Source: DATKMG01 sp035541995 (GTDB taxonomy: Bacteria > Acidobacteriota > Terriglobia > Versatilivoradales > Versatilivoraceae). Taken from it: a stretch of 16,960 bases of DNA. Below are positions 1 through 6,818 of this stretch, piece by piece. Location of the stretch: the NCBI GenBank assembly GCA_035541995.1, contig DATKMG010000440.1:1-16960 (forward strand), written 5' to 3'. The position numbers and the translations under genes were made by a program. The notes under the pieces are model-generated. The model was not told where the DNA came from. It ran no database searches and worked only from the letters and a program-made list of their open reading frames with translations. Numbering within the stretch: position 1 is the first letter of the stretch; each line of letters begins with the position of its first letter.

Positions 1-8
1 GATTTTCC

Positions 9-1952
9 TTATTTTTTCTCCAACTCTTCCGCCAACATCAGCCGGGCTTTTTCCCAGTCTTCGGGATTATGGCTCCAGTCACCCTTCTCGCCGTACTGTT
101 TCGTCGTTTTGTGTAGCGCGCTAAACAAAACGGTCCCAGCAATCTGTTGGGCTTTGTCTCGCCCGGCTTCACCTTTTTCCGACAGCAGGCGCAGGTATTC
201 ATAGTCTTGCGAGCCTCGACGAAATGATTTCAGGCGGATGCTGGCGATGGGCTCAGGAACACCCGGCTTGGCCGGATAACACAGGTAGCCCGTGCCATTC
301 AAGGTCTTGCCCGGATCGGTGGTTGAATCTGCATCCAGCCAGGGATCCTTAGACTCCCCGTAGTACATGATCTCCCAATAGACGCACCCCTGAAGACCGT
401 ACTTCCAGGCAATCCAAGGCCAGGTCCGAAAGCCAATTCCCTCCTCATCTATGTGGACAGCGCCGACACTGGGTTCCCGGTTCTGATAGAACCAGGCTTC
501 CTGGTAATGGGGTGGGCCGCAGCGAGGGAGGAGCACATCAAAATTGGTTCGTCGAAAGTCTCCTGTGCAACACCAGATGTCCACGACGTCACCTAGCCGG
601 CGAATGATTTTGGAAGTGTCCCATCCCTCTATGAACTGGCCAATTGTGTTCAACTGATTCAGATCAGTCCGATATTTCAGAGTGCGTGTTTTACTGAGTT
701 TGAGTAAGTCGCCGAAGTAGCGGATCTGATCGAAGGCTCTCTCGGTTTTGGGCTCATCCATACCCTGATAGAAAACAATCAACTTTGTCTGGGTCCAGCC
801 TTTGTCATGAAAGTGTTTCTCAAAATCTCGGAACATAGCCATCACAGCCTGATTGTAGCGGTCTGTCTGAGCATATTTCCCGTCCATGGGCCAGCTGTGA
901 CCGTCCAAAATCTCAAAGGGTAGGATCATATGGACCAGCGGTGTCCCTTCTCCAGGCCCTACAAAGCCATATTTGGAGGTAAAGGCTTCCCCAGTCAGAT
1001 ATTTCGCCATGTCCCGATCATAGTCGTCCCAGAGACCATGCATCTCGCGGCCCTCTCCTTCAACCTTGGGAGCAAAATAAAGTTCGCTGACCGTCAGCCG
1101 GTGCTTTTGAGACATCTGGTAATAGCGCAGCTTGGTTTCCGGCCCTCGAAGAGATATTCCGCCGTAATTGTTCAGATCGGCAGCAAGATGGAATTTGTCT
1201 GATAGGGAATAGTTGTTGACCCGAAGCTGAAGATTCAGCTCCTTCTTAAACTTGAGAGCCTGAATCCGTACTTTTCCGCGATAGATCCCAGGTTGAGCAG
1301 ACTTGGGAACATAGATATCCACCCAAAACGCCTGGTTCTTCTGGCCAGGAACGGGATTCGGCTTGTCAGGAATTTGGAAGGGTTGGCCATAGCCGCCTCC
1401 CGAACTGGTCGGGATGAGGGCATCCGGATACCAGCCCAAGCCCAAGGTATGGCCCGCACTGGCGGTGGTCTCATCGGTGGTCTTCCGGGCGATCTGGACA
1501 TACCATTCCCGAAAAACCTCCACATGGCTTTTGGAGGAGATCACAGCTTTCTTGTTTGAGTGACGCATATCGCCGACTAGAACCTGAATATCCTTGAGTG
1601 CTGTTGACTCAAGCACTATTTGGAATGCCACGACCTCATTGCGGCCCGCAAAGAGATGGACAAGATTTTGTGGTCGATCCCATACTGAGTTTAGATTTCG
1701 ATAATTCCCTTTTAGGTCTTTGTCATAGACGTTGTTGTCCTCGTACGCCTTGTTGGTCTGAGGGTTGATGCGGATACAATCTCCGATGGCCCAGATGTCA
1801 GCCGACGGTCTGGCCGGGGAAGAAAGGAAGGAAGGACACAAAGCAACGTAACAGAAAGGAATAAGCCAAAAGAAGCGGTGGAGCGCAACCACGAATTTGT
1901 GCTTCAGTCTCTCGTCTTGATCCCGGTTTCTAGCCGATAGATTAATCTCCAT
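9..1952 (-). CDS. Exported DUF4091 glycoside-hydrolase-like protein
   Basis: The protein has 647 residues from the ATG at 1952. An in-frame GTG 18 bases upstream lies inside a repeat-like sequence, so the ATG is preferred, although no strong ribosome binding site precedes it. A basic N-terminus is followed by a hydrophobic segment at about residues 20-45, giving a signal peptide or anchor. The middle contains a barrel-like region with a DEPKTE motif near residue 395. The C-terminal part has the DUF4091 hallmarks: RTWPWIAWKYGLQG and VYWE near 510-528, an NGTGYLCYP segment, then SIRLKSFRRGSQDYEYLRLL near 575-590. In this family such motifs form a TIM-barrel glycosidase-like domain; substrates are mostly unknown. 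The gene is complete and stops just inside the window edge. It fits the theme of exported saccharide-active proteins here. The family call is strong, the exact activity unknown. Confidence 0.88.
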   Translation of the reverse strand: MEINLSARNRDQDERLKHKFVVALHRFFWLIPFCYVALCPSFLSSPARPSADIWAIGDCIRINPQTNKAYEDNNVYDKDLKGNYRNLNSVWDRPQNLVHLFAGRNEVVAFQIVLESTALKDIQVLVGDMRHSNKKAVISSKSHVEVFREWYVQIARKTTDETTASAGHTLGLGWYPDALIPTSSGGGYGQPFQIPDKPNPVPGQKNQAFWVDIYVPKSAQPGIYRGKVRIQALKFKKELNLQLRVNNYSLSDKFHLAADLNNYGGISLRGPETKLRYYQMSQKHRLTVSELYFAPKVEGEGREMHGLWDDYDRDMAKYLTGEAFTSKYGFVGPGEGTPLVHMILPFEILDGHSWPMDGKYAQTDRYNQAVMAMFRDFEKHFHDKGWTQTKLIVFYQGMDEPKTERAFDQIRYFGDLLKLSKTRTLKYRTDLNQLNTIGQFIEGWDTSKIIRRLGDVVDIWCCTGDFRRTNFDVLLPRCGPPHYQEAWFYQNREPSVGAVHIDEEGIGFRTWPWIAWKYGLQGCVYWEIMYYGESKDPWLDADSTTDPGKTLNGTGYLCYPAKPGVPEPIASIRLKSFRRGSQDYEYLRLLSEKGEAGRDKAQQIAGTVLFSALHKTTKQYGEKGDWSHNPEDWEKARLMLAEELEKK

Positions 1953-2298
1953 TTCACACCACCAAGACACTAAGATCTAACGCGGCTGTTGGCCACTGCC
2001 AAAATCTTAACTCAGAGACGCAAAGTCACAGAGAAAAATCACAAAAAGAGATGCATCTTGAGTTGTTAGGGCAGGAATGAACGCATTGTGAATGTGAACC
2101 CGGATTGTCCTACACGTGCACCAATTCCTACCGCTAGTCGATTGGAGATGACACTCCACTCAAGTGCAACTAAAGCCAGGGCTTCACTACACTATTTCAT
2201 GCCTTGCGATGTGCTCATGTGTATGGCAGGATAATATAGGAATACCGCCCCAAGATCCTATGACTTTTGGCTACTAAGGGCCGGCTCATTCTATTGAT
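1953..2298. other. Intergenic stretch with a degenerate repeat at its left end
   Basis: This is a gene-free interval between divergent genes. Its left end, roughly 1953-2034, holds 'caccaccaagacactaag' and, after a 27-base spacer, 'cttaactcagagacgcaaag' followed by 'tcacagag'. Flanking hexamers TAAGAT (1971-1976) and ATCTTA (2004-2009) are inverted. The wording resembles the ACCACAGAGACACAGAG repeat at 16673-16835, including a shared 'cacagag...aaaaatcac' stretch. The remainder, 2040-2298, shows no coding signal and must contain the promoters of both flanking genes, but I cannot pick convincing -35/-10 boxes. Confidence 0.4.
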
Positions 2299-2631
2299 AT
2301 GTTACTTCACTGGTTAGTCTTGACCTTGGCAATTCTAATAGCCTCGCACTTCTACTCTGGGATCCATGTTGCTGACCTCCCAGCCGCTATCGTGGCTGCG
2401 GGAGTGTTAGGGATCCTTAATGCAGTAATCCGGCCAGTTCTTCAGTTCTTCGCGCTGCCCATCACCTTCCTGACTTTGGGGTTTTTCTATTTTGTGATCA
2501 ACGGACTCATGCTGTATTGGACTGCATCTCTTGTGAGAGGGTTTGCGGTTCGCAGCTTTGGCTCGGCGATCATCGCTTCCATCCTGGTTAGCCTTTGCAG
2601 CCTTTTATTGAATTCTCTTTTGAGCAAGTGA
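2299..2631 (+). CDS. Phage holin family (YvlD-like) four-helix membrane protein
   Basis: The 110-residue protein is almost entirely hydrophobic. Four membrane segments are visible at about residues 3-20, 26-46, 52-75 and 85-107. The second contains the AAIVAAGVLGILNAVIRPVLQFFALPIT stretch (residues about 28-55) typical of the 'phage holin family / mycobacterial 4TMS' group. Despite the family name, chromosomal members are not known lysis proteins; their role in the inner membrane is unknown. No phage genes are nearby, so a lysis function is unlikely. The ATG at 2299 gives the usual family length, but no clear ribosome binding site precedes it. It stands alone on the plus strand, about 490 bases before the SYLF gene. 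Confidence 0.8.
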   Translation: MLLHWLVLTLAILIASHFYSGIHVADLPAAIVAAGVLGILNAVIRPVLQFFALPITFLTLGFFYFVINGLMLYWTASLVRGFAVRSFGSAIIASILVSLCSLLLNSLLSK

Positions 2632-3122
2632 AGATAAGAGGGCGTCAATCCCGATTCAGTCGGAATACAGAGCGGCGGTTGCGGCGGCGACGTACATGGG
2701 TCATGCCCGACTACGAGCTTTGATCCTAAGGGAACTCGATCCGTACTGCACACCCTCAAGCAAAAAGGAAGAACTACCTAAATCCACCGACTAATTTTGT
2801 ATGGTGAACATCACGAAAAGCTTACTGCATTTTTTCTTCACCCAGCCAGAATTCACGATACCAGCCAGAGATTGCTCCCAGCTTTGAATGAACCTATTTC
2901 CCCGATGTGCAAAATTGAATGAAAAAATTGCACAGCACGATTCCCAAACCCCTCAAGGTCTCTTTGGATTAACAACCACTTAGCAGTTTGGCAAACCTGG
3001 TGCTCTGGGGAAGTCCAGAATATCTCAACGCGAACTTGATCGCCTTCACTTTGGCACCTCGGATATGAGCTTTGTGACAAGTGAAGGAATCAGGTTGTGC
3101 CTTTGGCAGAAAGGAGTTGTTC
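2632..3122. other. Gene-free stretch; one inverted repeat
   Basis: No convincing gene is seen over about 490 bases. A stop-to-stop stretch at about 2619-2792 reads as a protein-like sequence (…SEYRAAVAAATYMGHARLRAL…) but lacks an upstream start codon and ribosome binding site, so it may be a remnant or chance. An inverted repeat, TGTGCAA (2906-2912) and TTGCACA (2928-2934), lies about 190 bases before the SYLF gene and could be an operator or a small hairpin. No factor can be named from it. The interval must hold the SYLF promoter. Confidence 0.35.
3111..3116 (+). promoter_or_regulatory. Ribosome binding site fixing the SYLF start
   Basis: AAGGAG lies six bases before the ATG at 3123. It selects this start over the in-frame GTG at 3081, which would add 14 residues before the signal peptide and has no comparable site. 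Confidence 0.75.
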
Positions 3123-3842
3123 ATGAGACTGCATATATTGGTATTTGTGGCGATGATGACCTTGAGTTTGGTGTTGTTGGTCGGACCTTCCTGGGCTGGG
3201 TCCAATGAATCAGACGAGGTAAGGAGGATGCAATCGGCGGCGAATGTTATGAACGAAATCATGGCCGCCCCAGACAAGGGAATTCCTGAAGAGATCCTGG
3301 GTTCCGCAAAGTGTGTTGCTGTTGTGCCGTCAATGATTAAGGCTGGTTTCATTGTAGGAGGGAACTACGGGAAGGGAGTGGCCACGTGCCGCACAGATTC
3401 GGGGTGGAGTGCACCAGCTCCCTTTCTTGTCACCGGCGGGAGCTTCGGACTCCAGGTGGGAGGTGAGGCGGTAGATCTCGTCATGCTGGTGATGAACGAA
3501 CGGGGCATGCAACAGTTGTTGTCCAGCAAATTCCAGCTCGGAGCTGACGTTTCTGCCGCTGCGGGGCCAGTTGGCCGGCACGCCGAAGGGAATACGGACT
3601 GGAAAATGCGGGCGGAGGTCCTGAGCTATTCACGGGCTCGCGGCATTTTTGCGGGCGTTTCTTTGGACGGAGCAGTCATTAAGCAAGACAAGGATGACAC
3701 CAAGGCTCTCTACGGTACTGCCACTTCGTTCAGCGCTATTCTCAAGGGACAAGTAGCATCTCCCAATGGTTCGCAACCATTTTTGACAGCAGTCAGGAAG
3801 TATGCAGAACAGGCAAGGAAGGCCGAGGTCTCAAAGAAATAA
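3123..3842 (+). CDS. SYLF (Ysc84) domain lipid-binding protein
   Basis: The protein has 239 residues. The N-terminus is a signal peptide with a hydrophobic core at about residues 4-25 ending near SWAGS. The rest is one complete SYLF domain: RMQSAANVMNEIMAAPDKGIPEEIL, AKCVAVVPSMIKAGFIVGGNYGKGV, the FGLQVGGEAVDLVMLVMNERG segment, then GADVSAAAGPVGR and YSRARGIFAGVSLDGAVI. Family members bind membrane lipids; bacterial copies are exported and their physiological role is largely unknown. The 3' end overlaps the convergent GH2 remnant by 12 bases. It is probably a single-gene unit. The family assignment is very secure, the role unproven. Confidence 0.92.
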   Translation: MRLHILVFVAMMTLSLVLLVGPSWAGSNESDEVRRMQSAANVMNEIMAAPDKGIPEEILGSAKCVAVVPSMIKAGFIVGGNYGKGVATCRTDSGWSAPAPFLVTGGSFGLQVGGEAVDLVMLVMNERGMQQLLSSKFQLGADVSAAAGPVGRHAEGNTDWKMRAEVLSYSRARGIFAGVSLDGAVIKQDKDDTKALYGTATSFSAILKGQVASPNGSQPFLTAVRKYAEQARKAEVSKK

Positions 3843-4578
3843 GTCGTGTTTCTGCGTTCGGCTTCCTCCAGACTTTTCCACCTTCAACTTGCGGCGGCTG
3901 ATCGTTGGCTCGTCGGCTGGACCACCGACTGGCATGGCCGTGGCCTTCAGAAGGTAATTACCTTTGACCCGAGGTGTCTCCAACGGCAGCACGTACGTCA
4001 TTTGGCCTAACGGGTTCAATTGGAAGGCTGCTTCTCGCGTACTGACGTTCTTGCCGCCTACGTCTTGAAAATTGAGAACCAGTTTTCCCTTGACCAGTTT
4101 TTTTGTCGTAATCGTTATGAGGCTTTCTCTCGTCCATTCCTTGTGCCAGTCCTCCCTGCCGGTCCAGATGAAGTACTCGTTCTGGATCAACAGACCGGCT
4201 TCATCGGCAATGTCGAACCATTGCTCCGGCGCCGGGCCGATGCAGAACCGGAAGCTGTTCCAGTGCATCTTCTTAGGGATTTCTCCAAGCATCTTCCGAA
4301 CCCACGATTCCTGCCAGGGGAGGGTAGCCGACTTCGGATCTTCGAAGAAGCGATGCAAGGTGATATTAGAGCCCCGCAGGAAGTAAACTTTGCCGTTGAG
4401 GTAGGCGCGTCTGGTCGCTGTGTCGAAGCGGAACTCGCGCATGCCAAACCGGGTCCTGACACGGTCGCCGCCAGTCCCCGTTGAGAGAGAGGGTGACTCT
4501 TTGTGCCTGGAGGGGCGAGACCCAGACCAGTGACAGATTCAGTAATAGCGAAAGACAGAAGGGATGAAATTGCCTCAT
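3831..4578 (-). pseudogene. Degraded GH2-family glycosidase with two internal deletions
   Basis: The true start survives: GGAGGG lies 7 bases before an ATG at 4578, followed by a signal peptide (RQFHPFCLSLLLNLSLVW…LQAQ) and RVTLSLNGDW, the usual opening of a GH2 enzyme. Immediately after, near 4480, the frame changes and the text jumps to VRTRFGMREFRFD and AYLNGKVYFLRGSN, the entry to the GH2 catalytic barrel; the jelly-roll sugar-binding domain is missing. The barrel runs to ADEAGLLIQNEYFIW and KEWTRESL, then jumps in frame to a C-terminal beta domain (KLVKGKLVLNFQDVGGKN…ISRRKLKVEK). The catalytic Glu segments are absent. About 245 codons remain where 800-900 are usual for this type. The last 12 bases overlap the convergent SYLF gene. 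Activity should be lost; a short in-frame product from an internal start (4442) is possible but would not be an enzyme. Confidence 0.85.
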
Positions 4579-4628
4579 GCGTGCCCTCCAACACTAGACT
4601 GTAAGTTTAGCTTTTCATGAAAGTATGC

Positions 4629-4664
4629 CATGACCTTTTCAAGTTCACCACCGCGGATGAAAAT
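4629..4664. repeat. 36-bp repeated motif, copy 1
   Basis: This matches 14684-14719 in inverted orientation at 30 of 36 bases. On the minus strand it reads ATT TTC ATC CGC GGT GGT GAA CTT and ends in GAA AAG GTC ATG (IFIRGGELEKVM). Copy 2 reads IFIGRGELEKVM, with four of the six differences synonymous. Here it lies about 50 bases upstream of the broken GH2 gene on the same strand. A reading frame through it ends in a TGA that overlaps that gene's ATG (ATGA). The AAGG before ATG could serve as a ribosome binding site. The role is unknown. Confidence 0.6.
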
Positions 4665-4681
4665 CCTGGTCTTGGGGGAAG

Positions 4682-4752
4682 TGTGGGAGCCGATCTCCGA
4701 GTGGCGATGGGTTTCGATTCGGAAATCGCTGCGCAGGAACCCCGCTCCCACA
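4682..4752. repeat. REP/REPIN-like palindromic element
   Basis: Perfect 9-bp arms TGTGGGAGC (4682-4690) and GCTCCCACA (4744-4752) enclose 53 bases. Each half continues in a GC-rich imperfect palindrome (GCCGATCTCCGAGTGGC on the left). TGTGGGAGC-type ends are typical of repetitive extragenic palindromes in many Proteobacteria and other phyla, where paired inverted copies form REPINs spread by a RAYT transposase. No RAYT gene is present in the window. The element lies in the gap between the SUMF1-like gene and the GH2 remnant. Confidence 0.6.
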
Positions 4753-4817
4753 TTTGAGAAGGTATTCTCAAGAGAGAGAGTCATACTCATATTGACCCAG
4801 TGGAGAACAGAACGACA

Positions 4818-5525
4818 TTAATCTGAGGGTATTGCATCGCAGGCCACCCGAAAGCCATAGTCTGCATACTCGAATTCGGGAGGAATGCTACTGCGTGCCG
4901 CGCAGCGTGAGATCTTTACCTGGTGCCTCCAGGCACCTCCGCGCGAGACTCGCCGAGTGCCGTCATTTGGTCCTTTGGGATCGTCGCACGGGGAAATAGT
5001 GTAATAGTCCCAAGCATACCAATCATAGCACCACTCATGGACGTTTTCGCACATGTCGAACAGCCCATAGCCATTCGGTGTAGAGGTCGCCACCGGTTCG
5101 GGGCCGGAAAGCCAACGGGAATGGTAATCTCTCCTCTCCTCAACTGGTTCGTCACCCCAGGGGTAAATACGGCTCTCAAGGCCCCCGCGAGCTGCCCACT
5201 CCCACTCGGCTTCCGTGGGCAACCTGTACAGGGTTCCTGTGACCACAGTCAACCATTCGGAGTAGGCTACGGCGTCGAACCAACTCGAGGCAACCACGGG
5301 CTGATCCGGGTCGTCAAACGCTTCTTCTCGTCGGAACCGCGTCAGTGATCGCCCTGTCGCTTTGCAGAAGGAATCATATTGGGCATTAGTGACCTGAGTC
5401 TTTCCCAGGCCGAAAGGAGAGATTCGTACGCGATGAACCGGACGTTCCTCGTCGCGGCCATCAGATTGGCCCATCCAAAACTCGCCCCCGGGCAGATAGA
5501 GAATCGGCGGGATTAGAGGTTCCAT
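4818..5525 (-). CDS. SUMF1/FGE-fold protein lacking the FGE cysteines
   Basis: The protein has 235 residues from the ATG at 5525. A TTG at 5540 is an alternative that would overlap the stop of a small upstream frame. There is no signal peptide. The whole length is one formylglycine-generating-enzyme sulfatase-type domain: ILYLPGGEFWMGQSDG, DEERPVHRVRISPFGLGKTQVTNAQY, YRLPTEAEWEWAARGG, YPWGDE, NGYGLFDMCENVHEWCYDWY, RRVSRGGAW and RCAARSSIPPEFEYADYGFRVA. True FGE carries two active-site cysteines between RGGSF and RCAARS; here that segment is RHQVKIS, without cysteine. It is therefore a non-FGE member of the family, comparable to those acting in varied modifications or binding roles. No sulfatase lies nearby. 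The fold is certain, the function open. Confidence 0.88.
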   Translation of the reverse strand: MEPLIPPILYLPGGEFWMGQSDGRDEERPVHRVRISPFGLGKTQVTNAQYDSFCKATGRSLTRFRREEAFDDPDQPVVASSWFDAVAYSEWLTVVTGTLYRLPTEAEWEWAARGGLESRIYPWGDEPVEERRDYHSRWLSGPEPVATSTPNGYGLFDMCENVHEWCYDWYAWDYYTISPCDDPKGPNDGTRRVSRGGAWRHQVKISRCAARSSIPPEFEYADYGFRVACDAIPSD

Positions 5526-5536
5526 TCTACGCTGCT

Positions 5537-5704
5537 TCAATGTGACACTACCAAGATCGAAGTCAATACCGGGCCTTCACACAGAAGTCCCACTACCTTC
5601 CCAACAGGCTGCGGTCTCCCGTCCTGGTCGAGAACCATGACTCGTCCAGGTTCGACAACGCCTGCTTCGGTATCGTCAAAAAGCACAGCGCATTTTTTCA
5701 TCAT
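5537..5704 (-). CDS. Possible small protein upstream of the SUMF1-like gene
   Basis: This is a 55-residue frame starting MMKKCAVLFDDTEAG, with a beta-rich, Gly/Val-rich remainder (GRVMVLDQDGRPQPVGKVVGLL). I do not recognise it. It ends in a TGA that overlaps a potential TTG start of the next gene by two bases, an arrangement seen in coupled genes. The sequence looks protein-like, with no cluster of rare residues. Against it, no good ribosome binding site precedes the ATG pair, and the SUMF1 gene can start at its own ATG. It could be a real short leader gene or chance. Confidence 0.35.
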   Translation of the reverse strand: MMKKCAVLFDDTEAGVVEPGRVMVLDQDGRPQPVGKVVGLLCEGPVLTSILVVSH

Positions 5705-5728
5705 CAGTGAAGTCCACAAATCACGCAA

Positions 5729-6066
5729 GCTAATTCAATGGTGAATTGTTTTTACATTAATTTTACATGAGAGGTGTAACCGCTTCTGTGGTCATGGCGT
5801 CGATACAGGTAAGACAGACTAAGGCTACGAAGGCTAGTCCTATGGATATTTGGAAATAGGAGGATTGTTTGGTCGAAGCTCCTCAACAGAATTCCTCTGG
5901 GGCAGCGGGGTCGAGCAAACCCTGGAGAGGGATGCATCCCAGGATTATGGGCCAGCCATGACGATCGGATCCTGGAGGACTGCGACGAGTAGACCTTACC
6001 GAGAGCAGGTTGAGGCCGCAGGAACGCCAAGGACATAGGGTTCGGTCAATACCCGAGATAAAAGCT
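5729..6066. other. Gene-poor stretch between opposed units
   Basis: No recognisable gene is found over about 340 bases. It must hold the promoter for the leftward SUMF1 unit. An AGGAGG at about 5857 is followed by TTG and an open plus-strand frame to 6038, but the translation is compositionally odd and resembles nothing I know, so I do not call it. No strong hairpin is seen. Confidence 0.4.
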
Positions 6067-6228
6067 ATGCGGAATTTACTCAGTAAGTTATTGGGAATGT
6101 TCTTTTCTGATACTACTCTGCAGAACCTTTTCTATTTGACTGGCCTCACTTCTTTGCTTTTCACAGGTGCAGTATGGCTAGCGAGATGGTTGTATCTCTT
6201 AGCGAAGAAGGCGCAGCCGGCACCCTAG
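6067..6228 (+). CDS. Possible small single-span membrane protein
   Basis: A 53-residue frame starts at ATG 6067: a short amphipathic N-terminus (MRNLLSKLLGMFFSD), one hydrophobic span at about residues 20-46 (LFYLTGLTSLLFTGAVWLARWLYLLA) and a short basic tail KKAQPAP. The positive-inside pattern suggests the C-terminus in the cytoplasm. A weak GAGAT/AAAAG purine stretch precedes the ATG. The arrangement looks like a genuine small membrane protein, but there is no family match I can name. It lies 126 bases before another small gene on the same strand. Confidence 0.4.
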   Translation: MRNLLSKLLGMFFSDTTLQNLFYLTGLTSLLFTGAVWLARWLYLLAKKAQPAP

Positions 6229-6354
6229 GGAGCTCCGCGAGTGGCCAATGGATCGGGCAAGATAGGATCTATTCCTTAGAATCATCCGATCGAGTTTGGG
6301 TGCTGCCTTGGAAGGGTGTCGTAAAATTGCATTTGTTCAATTGGGAGACAGGAA

Positions 6355-6636
6355 ATGAGACCCTTGGAGGAAATTAAGCACAGAGTGGATAGGCTGATGG
6401 GAGAATACGGGGACGGATTCCCCTTCAAAAAGGGGGACCGGGTCAGATGGAGGAATTATCCGGCCCTCCAGGGTACTATCGAGGATGGATGGCTGATTCG
6501 CAAAGGTGAAGGGACGGGTCCGACAGAGAAACCTACTTTGACCTACCTTATAAGATTGTATGATGGAGCCACCTTCAAGGCTGTACCATCGGAAATAGAG
6601 CAGGCAAAGGCAGAAGAGCGGCCTGAATTAGACTGA
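6355..6636 (+). CDS. Small hypothetical protein with SH3/KOW-like segment
   Basis: The protein has 93 residues, is soluble and charged, and shows no signal peptide. GGGAGA lies just before the ATG at 6355. The N-terminal 20 residues are probably helical (EEIKHRVDRLMGEYGDG). Then comes FKKGDRVRWRNYPALQGTIEDGW, followed by LTYLIRLYDGATFKAVPSEIEQA; this pattern of beta strands with a KGDRV turn is typical of small SH3-like or KOW barrels, which often bind nucleic acid or partner proteins. That reading is inference from pattern alone. No operon partner is evident other than the small membrane frame upstream. It is unlike any named family I know. Confidence 0.6.
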   Translation: MRPLEEIKHRVDRLMGEYGDGFPFKKGDRVRWRNYPALQGTIEDGWLIRKGEGTGPTEKPTLTYLIRLYDGATFKAVPSEIEQAKAEERPELD

Positions 6637-6818
6637 TTCTGCGAGAAAATCCTCACACAATCTTGCCCGGCTGGAAATGATTCCGGGGATGGAGTTTTGG
6701 TTATATTCGTTCCTCAGGGGCCGACGTCGACTGGTCCATGCGGCTACGATTGGCATCAAACTCTTCACCTGGGATTGGATTCTGGCCGTGTGAGCAGCCC
6801 GATGCAGCCGGCTCCACT

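Noticed and set aside
2299..2631. Prophage lysis gene suggested by the holin family name
   Set aside because: There are no endolysin, structural or integrase genes nearby; chromosomal members of this membrane family are common outside phages.
2619..2792. Protein-like stop-to-stop stretch after the holin-family gene
   Set aside because: There is no start codon before its core, no ribosome binding site and no recognised similarity; at most a remnant.
4575..4790. 71-codon minus-strand frame ending in an ATGA overlap with the GH2 remnant
   Set aside because: Most of it runs through the REP-like palindrome and the 36-bp motif; only the overlap is suggestive, so it is discussed under the repeat rather than called a gene.
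5850..6038. Plus-strand frame after an AGGAGG near 5857
   Set aside because: The start would be TTG, the composition is atypical, and no family pattern is seen.
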